From contig JANTQA010000070.1 in the NCBI GenBank assembly GCA_027625915.1, positions 13,831,001-13,895,000 on the forward strand: a DNA stretch of 64,000 nucleotides, given 5' to 3'. The first letter of the stretch is position 1. Each line of letters opens with the position of its first letter. Positions 48,986 through 62,300 of this stretch are shown here, one piece after another. The notes beneath the pieces are model-generated. The model worked only from the letters and a program-made list of their open reading frames with translations, was not told the DNA's origin and did not search any database. Made by a program: the position numbers and the translations under genes. Source of the DNA: Anaeramoeba flamelloides (lineage: Eukaryota > Metamonada > Anaeramoebidae).

Positions 48986-50434
48986 TTCAAATAAACATTC
49001 AAATCATTTTTTATTCTTTATTGAAAAAAATAATCAGAGAAAAACATCAAACAATCAAATTAAAAAATTTTCCCGAAATACTTTTTTATAACCTGGAAAA
49101 TTCAACTTATTATCCAAATAATATCTTTTTAATTTGATAATAAATAATTAATAATCAATAACCCCAATCTTATTTTTTTTCCAGTGGGTTATTAACAACC
49201 CAAAAATTAACTATAACAATAGATAACTACAATTATTTGTCAATTTTATAAACATTTACAAACCAATGTAACGAATTCAAATAAATAATTCTCCGAATAA
49301 AAAAAAAATAATCGATTTTATTAAATAACTGATTTTAATAATAACTATCCCTTGTTTATACCATGAATATTTGAAAAGGAGTATCACTTAATCCTTTCAA
49401 TTTCATGAAATTTCATAAATATAAGTGAATAAAATAAATCAACATTTTTTGAGATCTTCAATTACTCAATATTTATTTTATTTTTATTGTATTTTTAAAA
49501 TAAGATTAAAGGTTCAATAGGTTATTTATCCATACAGACTCTCGGAAATCATTAAAAGTGAGATTTCTACAAAATACAAATTTTTAGTAAATTTTTCTTT
49601 TTATAATCTGGATCAAAAAATCCAAAAAAAAAAAAGTTCTGTTCTTTTACTGGAAATTTCATTGGAAAAAATGAAACGCTTATTAAAAAGAAAACTCATC
49701 TCTAAAGTTGACAAATGAAGTTTCTTATGGGGTTTAATGGTATTCTTTGTTTTAATGAGTACTCTATTACCTTTGTGTAAAAAAATAAATAATTAGTTAC
49801 TATTACCTTAAAAATTAAGAATATAAAACAAAATACTTCTTCTCAATTACTTTTACAATTAAATCTTCTCTACAGAAACCAAACTCATTTTAGTCAACAA
49901 AAATTTTAAAGTTGTTGATTATTTTTTTCATGAAGATAGATAACTTAAAAAGTGAATGAAAAAAACCCTGTTTTTAATTTTCAAAAGTAAATTCTTTTTC
50001 CTTTTTTGTTTTAGATATTTGTACTTGTGATTTTTTTTTCCAAATAACTCCAATTGTTTTCAGAACAACTTCAAAATTAAAGAACTTTTTCAAAAAATAA
50101 GTGAATTTGTAAACATTCGTCTCATCTTGATAATTTCTACTTTTGCCAGTTTTTTCTAATCAAAAAAAAAAAACACAACAGGGAGCAATAAATTCAAATT
50201 AAAACTCCTTCGAACGTTTGTTTTATTCTGTTTTTTTTCAAGAAGAGAAAAAGTTCAAAATTAATTTTTTATCAGAGTCAGATTTATCAATAGTTTGTAA
50301 AATCCAAAAACATGAAAGTGTGTCTAATTTTCAAATTTGTGATTCAGATATCAAAACGGACTTTAAAGTTAAAAAATGAAATAAAAATTCATTTTTTTAT
50401 TTAATTCTCTTTCAACAAATATACTTTTTCAATT

Positions 50435-53400
50435 ATGACAGAAAAAAAAGAAAAAACAGAAGACATCAAAATTGATGAATCTCTTTATTCTCGTCAATTA
50501 TATGTTATGGGTGAGGAAGCAATGAAAAGATTAACATCAAATCGCGTTCTTCTTATTGGTCTTAATGGTCTTGGTGTTGAAATTGGTATAAATTCTTTTT
50601 TTTTTTTTTTTTTGTTTTTTTTTTTTTTTTGTCAAATATAGCAAAAGTGTAAATAAACCTTACCTTTCAATTTCTCTTTTTATTTTTATTCTCCCTCGAA
50701 TTAAAAAAAAATCAATAGCCAAAAATCTAATTTTGGCAGGTGTTAAAAGTGTTACTCTTTGGGACGATCAAAATGTTGAAATCAGCGATCTTGGTTCACA
50801 AGTAAATAATTTCTTTGTTTTTAATTTTTTTCTCAATTTTTCTTTTTTATGTTTCTTATTGTTTTAATTTTTTTTTTTCTCCTTTTCCTTTTAAACACAA
50901 CTAAAAACAATTTAATTCACCTCTGACCTTCCTCTCCTTTTTTTTTTTTTTTTTTTTTTTCGAACACAAAACATTAACAAAAAATAAAAAAAAAACTTAA
51001 AGTTTTACTTTAAAGTTGAAGACGTTGGAAAAAACAAAGCCAAAACCAGTTTAACAAAATTAAAAGAACTCAATGAATATGTTGATGTTCAATTATACAC
51101 CAAGGAAATTAACCAAGAATTTGTGCAAGAGTTTCAAGTTGTTGTGTGCTGTGGCATTTTGTCCTTGGAGGAATTATTGAGGGTCTCTGATTTGTGTCAT
51201 GAAGAGAATGTCAAGTTTGTTTCCTGTGACACAAGGGGTATCTATATTAACCTCTTTTGTGACTTTGGTACCGACTTCACGATCTATGACGCCAATGGCG
51301 AGCCCGATTTAACAACAATGATCACAAGCATTACAAAGGCCAACCCGGGTGTTGTCACTAACACGATGGAGGCAAGGCATGGCTTTGAAGATGGTGACTG
51401 GGTTGAGTTCAGCGAAGTTGGCGGTATGACTGAATTGAACGGAACAAAAAGGCAAATCAAATACATGAACCCATATGAATTTTCCATTGGAGACACCTCA
51501 GACTTAAGCGAATACAAATTGGAGGGCTCTGGGGGGTATGCCACGCAAACCAAGGTGCCCTTTAAGGTTTCGTACAAGTCCTTAAGGCAGGCACTTGATG
51601 AACCCGAATTCAACATCACAGATTGGTTCCGAATGGATCGACCAAAGGACATGTTACTGACATGGAAGGCCTTTTACCAATATTTGAAGGACAACAAGCT
51701 TCCAAAGCCTCATAATGTCGAGGCCTACGAGGCTGTATTAAAAATTGCCAAGGAAATCAATATTAGCCAAGAGGGCAACGATAAGCTCCATGTTGAGAAT
51801 GTGGATGAAAAGTTGGTTAAAGAATTTGTCTACACATCTATGGGCACCATCAACCCACTCACCGCAGCATTGGGTGGTATTGTCGGGCAAGAAGTCATGA
51901 AGGCCTGTACTGGTAAATTTACACCACTCAACCAATTTTTATTTGTTGAATTCCCAGAGGCCCTACCAAAGGACTTTTTAGAATTGCCAGCCGAAGAATT
52001 CCAACAAGAGAATTCAAGATACGACAGTTACTATGCCATTTTTGGAAAGACAATCCAAAACAAAGTTCGAAATTTGAAATATTTCTTAGTTGGCGCTGGT
52101 GCCATTGGATGCGAAATGTTGAAAAATTGGGCGATGATTGGTCTTGGCTCTGGAGAAAAGGGACAAATCTTTGTGACCGATATGGACACCATCGAACGAT
52201 CCAATTTGAACAGACAATTTTTATTCAGAGACTACGACATCAATCAATTAAAGGATGCCACCGCCGCTAAGGCATCAAAGGAAATGAATCAAGAATTGAA
52301 AATCAAGACCTTCTCTAATAGAGTAGGCAAGGAGACAGAAAACATTTACACTGCCGAATTCTATGAGAACTTGGACGGTGTCTGTAATGCACTGGACAAC
52401 ATTCAAGCAAGAACCTATATTGACCAAAACTGTGTTTTCTACGGCAAGTCTTTATTAGAATCAGGAACGTTGGGCACCAAGGGAAATACCCAAGTCATTG
52501 CCCCACATTTGACGGAATGCTATTCCGATTCTCGTGATCCACCAGAAAAGGGTATCCCACAATGTACATTACATAATTTCCCCAACAAGATCGATCACAC
52601 CATCCAATGGGCAAGAGATAAATTTGGAGGGTTGTTTTCAAATTTACCAAACAATATCCAAAACTATATCAAGAAGGAATCCTTCATCAAAGACTTGAAA
52701 AAGCAACCAGCCGGCATAATTGTCGAAACCTTGACTAACTTGAAAATCCATTTGATCGACGAAAAGCCAAATGATTTCAATGACTGCGTTGTTTGGGCCA
52801 GAAATCTTTTCCAAGAATTATATTACAACAACATTGCCCAATTATTATTCGTATATCCTAAAAACGCCAAGGACACACAAGGAAACAAATTTTGGTCTGG
52901 ACAAAAGCGCGCCCCAGATCCAATTGTTTTTGATATTGAAGAAGAAGACCATATCAACTTTGTTTATGCTACATCCAACTTGAGGGCTATGATCTTTAAC
53001 ATCGACACCGTTTCAGATATTGAAGTTGTCAAAAAATTGGTCACCCAAGTTAAAGTAGAAGAATTTGTGCCCAAGGAAGGTGTCAAAATTAAAGTCGACG
53101 AAAAGGATGAAGACGAAGAAGAAGAAATCGATGACGACGAAAAGATAATCGACGAATTGATCGTTTCATTACCCAAACAAGAAGAACTTAAGAATTTACA
53201 AGTGATGCCTCAGAAATTTGAAAAAGATGACGACAGCAACTTCCACATCGATTTCATTACAGCTTGTTCAAATTTGAGAGCCATTAATTATAAAATACCA
53301 ACAGCCACTAGATTGAAAACGAAAGGAATCGCCGGTAAAATTATCCCTGCTCTTGCTACGACAACAGCATCAGTTGCCGGGTTCGTTGTCCTCGAATTGT

Positions 53401-53823
53401 ACAAACTCGTTCAAGAAAAGCCAGTCGAATCCTACAGAAACACCTTCATGAATTTAGCCTTACCTTATTTCGGTTTCAGTGAACCAATTCCTCCTAAAAC
53501 CGAAAAATACTTAGAAAACGGCGAAGAAACTTGGACCATTTGGGATAATATACTTTTAGAAAATGGTCAAAATTTGACATTGAAGGATTTCCATGAACAT
53601 TTCCTCCAAAAATACAAATACGATACCAAAATGATGTCACATGACGGTATCATGCTCTATAATGGTTATATCCAAAAGCCAGATGAAACTAAAATTATTG
53701 ATCTCTTTGAAGAAAATTTTGGTCCTGTTGAAAAACACCAAAAATATTTAACAGTCACAGTCACTTGCATAGATCAAAATAACAAGATTGTCAATACACC
53801 TACAATTAAAATCAAAATCAGAG

Positions 53824-53828
<5 letters not shown>
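50435..53828 (+). CDS. UBA1: Ubiquitin-activating enzyme E1 (UBA1), three exons
   Basis: Activates ubiquitin: adenylates its C-terminal glycine with ATP, then holds it as a thioester on a cysteine before passing it to E2 enzymes. Exons 50435-50585, 50719-50801 and 51003-53828 join in frame to 1,019 residues (yeast Uba1 is 1,024). Domain order is complete: inactive adenylation half ([28 protein letters not shown]), first catalytic cysteine half-domain, active adenylation half ([34 protein letters not shown]), catalytic Cys599 in [12 protein letters not shown], then a C-terminal ubiquitin-fold domain. Also conserved are [23 protein letters not shown], and [14 protein letters not shown] with [20 protein letters not shown]. 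An acidic insert ([16 protein letters not shown]) lies before the last crossover region. Introns are 133 and 201 bp. Exons are visibly richer in G and C than the flanks. Confidence 0.97.
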
Positions 53829-53857
<29 letters not shown>

Positions 53858-56800
53858 GTCATATTTAATACATATTTTACCACACACACCATCTCATTTT
53901 CGAATTCTATTGTTAATTTTCATTATTTTCTTATAATTGATAAAAAATTCAATTTTTTTTCTTTTTCTTTTTTTTTTGAAAATGTTCAAATCAAAGAAAC
54001 AAAGAATAATGAACCATTTTTATTCATTTTTAATGAAATAAAAGGACTTTTAATCAATCTTTTTGAATACAAGGAATTTTTTTTTTAGTTTTTTAAGAAT
54101 TATTTTTTACTTTTTTGATATATTAACTGTGAAACAACCACCTTTTTGCTTCAACATACAAAAAATCAATTGTAATCGATAATATAATGATTTTATTTTA
54201 CCTTTTTTTTAACGGAAAATATATCGATTACAATTTTTATGTTAAATTTTATATAAACAATAATTGATATTTAATATTCAAACTTCACATTTTTATTATT
54301 TTTTGAAAAAAACCAATAATGATTCTATTTTGAATTCCATGGAATTAATTTAATTCTGTTGATTTCAATGACTAATCCCAATTTATTTCTTGTTTACATT
54401 CAGTTTTTCATTGAATAATACAATTCTTAAAAATTTAGAATTAACTAATAGGATTTTTTTCAAAATATTTTAATGTTATTCAAAAAAATAAAATAATTGA
54501 GGCAATTATTCTCATGGGTTTAATTTTAAGCAAATTTTTATAAATATAATAAATTATATCAACTCCTTATCCATAAACTAATTTTTTATTCCGATTTTCA
54601 TTTTTTTTTAATTTGATATTAAATATTACAAAACTACACTACAAGGAAATTTTAAATACATAAAATTATAGATAGCCAAAACCATACATTGGATTTCAGT
54701 TATACTTCTTTGATAAATTTTTTTTTCAAAGTTATCATAATTTTATGTAATAAAAAAAGGATAGCTCTTAAACTCATGAAAATCCGAATACCACCCTTTT
54801 CAAAAATACCGGCTTTTGAAAAAAAACTCTCATTTTTCGGGTTTTTTTTTTGAAAAAAGTTAAAATGAATTAATTTTTGATTGAAAATTAAGATTGAAAA
54901 AAGTATAATCATTAAAACAATTTACCGAAAAAAACCAGGAATGTATATAAAAACTCAAACATGGAAAAAAATAAAATGATAAAAAATAGTCCAAAAACAG
55001 ATAAAAAATCAAATTTTCAATTTAATTTAGCTATATCTTTTGATTGAAATATTTTGTTCTCATTTTACAGAGTAAAATCTGATTTATTTTTAGACTATTA
55101 AAAAAATATTTGAAAATAATCTCTTCTAGAAGTCAAATAAAAAATTTAAAAATTTTACAATTAAAAATGAAAAATATATTACTGAAAAATTTCATTTTTT
55201 TTTCAATTCCTATTAATATTTATTAAAGTGGTAAACCTTTTTGAAAATTGTTATGTATAATAATGTTTATTATATGAGTGTATTTTAAAAATACAAAATT
55301 TAGAGATTGTTTTGAAAAATCATTTTCCTTATCATGTAGGCTATATCATACGATCCGACTTATTAAAAGATATCTGTTACCGGTTACAGAAACGGGCTTA
55401 ATTATTCAATTCCTTACAAATCATGATACTTAAATTTGGTAAAGGTTACCTACTCCTTAATTGGAGGGTGATTTAAAATTTAAAAATCTAAAAAGAAAAA
55501 TATTAACCATTTTTATAAGTTCCAAATTTTTCAAATAAAAAAACAACATATAATATATAATAGGTATCTAAAAATAAAAATAGAAAAAAATGATCATTTT
55601 GAAAAAAAAGTCCTTAAGATCCTAAAAATCAATTTATATTTTGAAAGGTTGGTTATATAGAATTTTAAAAACAACAATACTAATTTTGAAGTGCCCTGGT
55701 TGTCTTCTCGAGATCACAAGTTACTTTTCTTTCATTTTTCAAATGAGTTATTTTTACCAGACAGATTAATACAAAATCCTAACTCGACCAAATACTAAGG
55801 TGTTATAAAAGAACCATGTATTACATTAAAATTGAATAAAATCAATTGTGTACAGTTAGGTAACAATTTATTTCGAAATGAAAATATTTAAGTAAATGGA
55901 AAATTACACAAAGTATATAATTGGGTTTTAAATTAGAATATTCAAAACATTAAATCGTGAAACTTTTTTTTGTTGTTTAATATATTCTTTCGTTCATTTA
56001 GGATTATCTGAAATAAAGTGTCCATGGTCTTATGACTCAAAACATTTTTGAATTCTGCTCAATATCTACTGAGATCAAGAAAAGTTACAAATTTATAAAT
56101 TTTTTGGAATTAGGATATTTTTCCTGATCATATGCTGAATTGTAAATTGGTATTGTTTTTCAACCCTAAAAATTATTGAAAACTAGACAATACTTGAATT
56201 CTAAGAAACACGGCTTGGTTACGGTTTTTACTTCTATCATTCAATTAAGTATCTGATCTTGCCATTTACCTTTTACTAAAATTTTGAATTGTTTTAGTTC
56301 TTATAAACCTCAACAAATAAAGACTCTAATTCACTAGTGATTTATATTCGTCACTGCTCCAATGGTGGCTTTATTATAGATAGTCAATAATTCGTTAAAT
56401 TTTTATATTGTTATTCAAACTCTTAGAATTAAAATTAATTGCCTATCATGATATTATTTTTGGTAGTAGTCACCCTTTGAGTCTGGTACAAATCCATGAT
56501 AGGTGAGTATACGCTTAAACCAATAAAATTCTATCCTAAAAATAGTTTTAAAAAAATCAACAAATCAAACAGAAACATAAAGTTTGGAAGATTTTTTGAA
56601 ATTTATTGATAAGAAAGTGTATTCTTATCTTCTTTTGATTATTTCAAATCTTGAATATGTAATTCATTCAGAGAGGGGAACAATACAAACTCTCAAAATG
56701 ACTCACAACGAATAAGAGACCGAAAAGTGTAATTTAACCTTTGGAATTTAATTCGATAATAAAAAGAAAATAGAATAAATAATTTTTACCTATATCATTT

Positions 56801-56977
56801 AAATATCAGTTTGATTAAATACAGCAAATATCATTTTTGTTAAGGTCTACTATTTGCCAAGCCAAGATTTCCCAATAAGACTAAAGTATTACTACATTCT
56901 TTACAAAAACTAGTAATAATAATAATTTAAATCTTGTAATTTTTTTTATTTTTTTTATTTTTTTATTTTATTTAAAG
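53829..56977. other. Intergenic region between UBA1 and STT3
   Basis: 3.1 kb without a gene. Long T runs directly follow UBA1, and AATGAAATAAAAGG near 54028 could serve as a poly(A) signal. Short complementary segments around 54160-54235 (AATCAATTGTAATCGAT, then ATCGATTACAATT) and 56444-56503 (CCTATCATG, then CATGATAGG) may be worn fold-back elements. The 5' flank of STT3 is T-rich. Confidence 0.45.
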
Positions 56978-57177
56978 ATGAAATCAATTTCATCTCTTTT
57001 TCAAAAAGGTGTCCGAAGAGACTCTGCTCACAGATACCTAATTTTAGGGTTAATTTATGTTTTAGGTAACAAACCTTTTATTAAAATTTTAACCAACAAA
57101 ACCTTTCTTTTAACGAACAAACAATTAAAATTAAAATTTACTTCTCTTTTTCTCTTCTTTTTTTACTTTTTTCTTTT

Positions 57178-57218
<41 letters not shown>

Positions 57219-58093
57219 TCTTTTCTTTAAATTCATTTTTCAAACTTAAAAAACAAAAAAAAAATAATAATTCTTTTTTTTTTTTAACAAACAAAAACAA
57301 TTTGCTTTAATTTTAAAATGAATTAGCATTTTCTGTTCGACTATTTTCTGTGCTTAGATTTGAATCGGTGATTCATGAATTTGATCCTTATTTCAATTAC
57401 CGATCTACAATTTATTTAGTAGAAAACGGGTTTTTTAAATTTTTAAATTGGTTTGATAACATGTCTTGGTACCCACTTGGAAGGGTTGTCGGAGGAACTG
57501 TCTTTCCAGGGATTATGTTAACAGCAGGAACCTTATACTTTTTTTTGAAAAAAATTGTCCGAATCACCGTACATATTAAACACGTTTGTGTGTTTATGGG
57601 ACCATTTTTTGCATCAAATGCTTCTTTAATTACCTATTTATTTACTAAGGAAGTTTCAAAGGATTACGGCGCAGGGTTAATTTCTGCAGTCATGATCGCA
57701 ATTGTACCAGGCTATATCTCAAGATCTGTTGCGGGATCCTTTGATAATGAATGTATTGCAATTTTTGCATTAATTTTGACTTATTATTTATGGCTCAAGG
57801 CCGTAAACACAGGCTCAATGTTTTATGCAGCTTCGTGTGCCTTAGCTTATCTTTATATGGTATCTTCATGGGGTGGCTATGTATTTATTATGAATTTGAT
57901 TCCTTTACATGCATTCGTCTTGATCCTTGTTGGTAGATATTCAAGAAGACTTTACGTATCTTATACTACACTATATATTTTGGGTACACTTCTTTCAATG
58001 CAAGTTCCTTTTGTTGGCTTCCAAGCTGTACAATCCTCTGAACATTTAGCTGGAATGGGTAAATTTCATTTTCTTTTTATTTTTTTATTTTTA

Positions 58094-58130
<37 letters not shown>

Positions 58131-61100
58131 TTTTTTTTTCTTTTTTCTTCTTTTTGTTATTGGATTTTATAAACTCCTCTCTCAATTAATAAAAACACCT
58201 AACTCTTGTATCAAAGAAAAAAAAAAACAAAGGATAAACAAATAAACCCAAGTAACAGTGAAAATTTAATGACATCAATACCTTGATTAAAAGTTTACTT
58301 TTAACAATTCTCAAAATATTTTGATGAAAAAGTGAATTTTTTCAAATGAAAACAACAATAAATTTCTTTGAAAAAAGCACGTCTGTTTGAAAAAAAAGTG
58401 AGTTGCATAAAGTTTTAAAAAGTGTTTCTCAAACTGCTTGAAAGAGTGAACCAAACAGTTTTATTAAACACTTTTTTAAAACTTTTTTTAGTACAAAAAG
58501 TTTTTAAAATATTTCTATTGAAATTTGACATCTGTTTACGAGACACTTTTGAAAACCTTTTGTTCCACTTAATTATTACTGGTATTTGAAATAAAAATGG
58601 GAAAGAATTTTCACTTCATTTTCTAGATTCCTTTTTTGAAGTCTATTTCCCAAAAAAGTAGGTAGTAATTTGTGGCTTTGTTTGAGAAAGGAAAACGAAA
58701 ATGAAGTGAAAATATTTTCCGTTGAAATTTCAAATGCCAGTAAGACTAAAATTTATTAAATTGTTTATAAAAGATTTCATTACAGCTGTTTTAAAAAAGT
58801 GTGAACTAAAATTTTTAAAAAGTGGTACTTCAAACCTTCTAATACACCCGTTCTGAAGCAGTTTGGGTAACACCTTAAAAAATTTTTAGTCAGAACTTTT
58901 TTAAAATAACAGTCTCTATTTTTTTGCTTTTTTTCTGTTTGAGATTTCTTGATCTTTTTTTTTTTTTTTTTTTATGTTGAAGAGATTTATAAATGACTTT
59001 TCAAAAATTGCTCTGCACTCATATTATTTTTAAACAAATTCAAAAATATAACATTCAAGTTTAAGGACAAGAGAGTGAAAAAATTTTTTTCTTTGTGAAA
59101 TCCTTTTATTTTTTCAATTATCCTTTGCTTCATTTTCATCAGAAAAATGACAAAACAACCTTGATCCTTTAACTTCAGGAAACTTCTTTAGAATATTTTG
59201 TTTTTAACATTAAGAAGTATTGTTTAGCTCTGTAATTACAATAAAATAATATTCTGTTCAAAAAAAAAATAACTAACATTTATATCTTTTGTTTTTTTTG
59301 GGTTAAATGATCAAAAAAAGTCAAGTAATTATTTCCAAAGGTAAAAAAGAAATAAAGAATATTTATTCATAAACAAATAAACAAGCAATACATAATTTTT
59401 AAAAAGTATATAAGATAAAATTAATAAGAATATCTCAAAGTCTAAAATCAATAATAATGTGTTTAAAAAAAAAAAACAATTTATTAATTTTTGCTTTAAG
59501 AAAGGAAAAAAAAAAAAAAATGACAAATCTTTTTTGAAAAATTTTTTACGAATTTTTTTAAAGTTTTTCACAAAATAATATTGTTATGAAATTCAACAAT
59601 ATTTTGGAAATTTTGGTATAATTTTTGTTACAATTTCTAAATTAAATATAAGTAAGCAAAATTTACAAAATTGAAAAATTAATGTTCTTCAATTTTTGAA
59701 AAAGGGTTTATATACAATCTCTCACATTTTAAATTTTAATCAAAAAAATTTTTTCCCTTTAATTTTTATGAAATAAAATTCTAATTAAAGTCTAGTCCTC
59801 TTAGAACACCAAAATTTGATTATAAATATATATTTAAGCTATTTCCAAAAAAGATGGGGAAAATTTATTTTAAAATATCTTTATTAAACCCAATCTTCAT
59901 AAAACTATTTAAATACACCAAATCATTAAAAACAATTTTTGATTCTTGATAATAATTCAATTTGTTTGTTAGTATTGTTATTACATAAATAAAATCTAAT
60001 AAATTTTCTGATCTCGATTTTATCTGATATTTTTTAGAGGGTGAAAATTGGTGTTATAATTTTCTTTTTGATCAAAACAATCGTTTTCAGAACTTCTTTA
60101 ATCCTAAAAAAATTTTCAATAGTACAAAAAATATATAAATGTATTTTATTGTTTTAAAAACTATTTGTCATATTTCCAGTTTTTTATTGAATATGGTTAT
60201 ACATTGTTTTCTCCAAAAAAAAAGTGTTATTTTTTTCATCTTTTTTGGAAAAATAATTTAATTAAAATATATTTTGAAATAAATACCATAGTCATTTATA
60301 CAATCAGTATTAATATTTAACATAATTTGGTATTACCAATTAACAAATACCCTCACTGACAAAGATGATTTTTTTAGGAAATGTAAAAAAAAAAAAAAAA
60401 AGCCACACTTTTCAGGGAATACCTTATAGAGTCATTTTAAAAAAGTGAATAACAAAAAGTTTAAAAAGTGTTACCCAAAATATTAGATTTACTCTTTTCA
60501 ATATTTTGAGTGACAATTTTTAAAAGTAATGATACTCACATTTTTAAAATTAATGATACTCACCACTTTTAAAACTAATTATACTCTCTTTTCTAAAACT
60601 AATGATAATTGCATTTTTAAAATAGCTTTAGACATTTAATTTAAAAATTATCATTAAAAAACTTTTGATGTGAATAACAATAATTTATTTTAAAATAACA
60701 TCACCAGTTTTTTGAAAATAAATTTTGAAGATAATCTATTTAAAAATCATCGATGATTAAATAATTGGGATTGGTTAATCAAAACGGAATAATTAATTAC
60801 TAAAAATTAAATTTCTTAAAAAACCAATTAATTTCTATATTTTGAAAAATTCAAAAAGTAAAATAATTTAATATTAAATCATTCATAATTTTATTATTTT
60901 TATTCAATAAAAAACAATTCTGATAATATACCTGATTTAATAAAAAAAAAAAAAAAAAAGGAATTTTTGGATTAATTCAACTTGTTGCAGCTGTCAAATA
61001 TGTAAAATCAATTTTGGGAGAAAAATATTTCAAATTATTTTTAAAGATCTTAGGATTTATTGCAGTTTCAATTTTAGTATTGTTCGTTGCTGTTGGCTTT

Positions 61101-62300
61101 GCCACAGGATACATTGCCCCCTGGACGGGAAGATTTTTATCTTTATTAGATCCAACATATGCCAAAAAATACATTCCAATTATTGCATCTGTTTCAGAAC
61201 ATCAGCCAACTGCATGGTCATCATATTTCTTTGATTTGCAATCGCTAGTATTCCTTTATCCCGTTGGGCTCTACTATTGCTTCAAAAACCCATCTGATTC
61301 CAAAATCTTCTTAATACTTTATGCAGTCACATCAACTTATTTTACAGGTGTTATGGTCCGTTTAATGTTAGTTCTAGCACCCATCTGTGTAATTTTAGGA
61401 TCAATGGCCCTTTCTAATATGTTCAAATTATTTGCTTATAAAATTAGAGAATATGATGAAGAAAACAAAAATAACAATAAAAATCAAAATAATAATAATA
61501 AAAATACAAAACAAAAAAAAAAAAAAAAAACAGACGAAAAAAAAATCTTTAATCTTGGTTATATAGCAGCTACTTTAATGATCGCATTATTAACTGCATT
61601 ATTTATTTCCTACATTTTCCATTCCATTTGGGTAACTAGCGAAGCGTATTCTTCGCCTTCCATTGTTCTTGCCGCAAGAGGGCATGGTGGGAACAGAATC
61701 ATCTTTGATGATTTCCGTGAGGCATATTATTGGCTAAGACAAAACACAGCACCAGACGCCAAAATAATGAGTTGGTGGGATTATGGTTACCAAATCACCG
61801 CAATGGCAAATCGTACAGTGTTAGTGGATAACAACACTTGGAATAACACGCATATAGGTACAGTGGGCAAGGCAATGGTCAAAACAGAAAACATTTCAGC
61901 CCAGGTCATGGAACAGCACGACGTAGACTACGTATTGGTATTATTTGGTGGATTAATCGGATATAGCTCAGATGATATCAATAAATACTTGTGGCTTGTA
62001 AGAATCGGTGGTACAGTAGACCCTTCAATTAAAGAAGAAGATTACTTAAATTCGAGAAAGGAATTTAGAGTAGACTCACATGGCGCACCAGCATTCTTAA
62101 ATTCCATGATGTATAAACTTTGCTTTTATAGATTCTGGGAAGTGAAAACCGAAGGAAACAGACCTTCCGGTTATGATAGAGTCAGAAACACCGTCATGGG
62201 TAACCAAAACTACGAATTAGAAGCAGTAGAAGAAGCTTTTACTTCAGAACATTGGATTGTTCGAATTTATAAAGTTCTTAAAAAAGAAAATAGAAAATAA
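56978..62300 (+). CDS. STT3: Oligosaccharyltransferase catalytic subunit STT3, three exons
   Basis: Catalytic subunit of oligosaccharyltransferase in the ER membrane; transfers lipid-linked glycan to Asn in Asn-X-Ser/Thr sequons. Exons 56978-57065, 57327-58058 and 60961-62300 join in frame to 719 residues (human STT3A 705). Key motifs: EFDPYFNYR with catalytic Asp49, [29 protein letters not shown], the external-loop [10 protein letters not shown] at about 350, and WWDYG at 545-549 followed by [17 protein letters not shown]. Around twelve hydrophobic segments fill residues 20-480, with a soluble lumenal domain after about 500. A Lys/Asn low-complexity insert at about 438-468 occupies a loop that is also basic and variable in animals. 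Intron 1 is 261 bp. Intron 2 is 2,902 bp; its acceptor is preceded by 18 A and no pyrimidines. The start gives a short N-terminus in family register, since Asp49 has the human number. Confidence 0.96.
58378..58920. mobile_element. Family I inverted-repeat element split by a family B element
   Basis: The left part (CTGTTTGAAAAAAAAGTGAG ... TTTTAAAAAGTGTTTCTCAA ... ACTGCTTGAA) is mirrored by the right part read backwards (CTGTTATTTTAAAAAAGTTC ... AAGGTGTTACCC ... AAACTGCTTCAGAA). The arms are over 100 bp and diverged. The centre is occupied by 58579-58740. A lone arm occurs at 60400-60490. Confidence 0.6.
58579..58740. mobile_element. Family B MITE, best-preserved copy
   Basis: 162 bp between TA dinucleotides; ends CTGGTATTTGAAAT and ATTTCAAATGCCAG. 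An inner mirrored pair TTTTCACTTCATTTTC and GAAAACGAAAATGAAGTG extends the arms to about 47 bp. Related copies are at 3580, 28644 and 35110. Confidence 0.8.
59935..60240. repeat. Family J dispersed repeat, second copy
   Basis: Parallels 11700-12060: TTCAATTTGTTTGTTAGTAT near its start and GAATATGGTTATACATTGTT near its end align with the corresponding parts of that copy. Diverged. Confidence 0.45.

Larger units (their letters stand above)
46272..50434. other. Intergenic region upstream of UBA1 and unrecognised gene 2
   Basis: 4.2 kb between two diverging genes, so both promoters lie here. It contains the TTAA-flanked fold-back element at 46867-47415 and family-L repeats near 47530-47660 and 48600-48985. 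The remainder is A+T-rich with no recognised feature. Confidence 0.5.
58059..60960 (+). other. STT3 intron 2 (2.9 kb) with nested repeats
   Basis: Donor GTAAAT, then a T tract of more than 30. The acceptor is TAAAAA... with 18 A before the G. It holds a family-I inverted-repeat element (about 58378-58920) containing a family-B element (58579-58740), a family-J copy (59935-60240) and a single family-I arm (60400-60490). No coding content recognised. Confidence 0.8.
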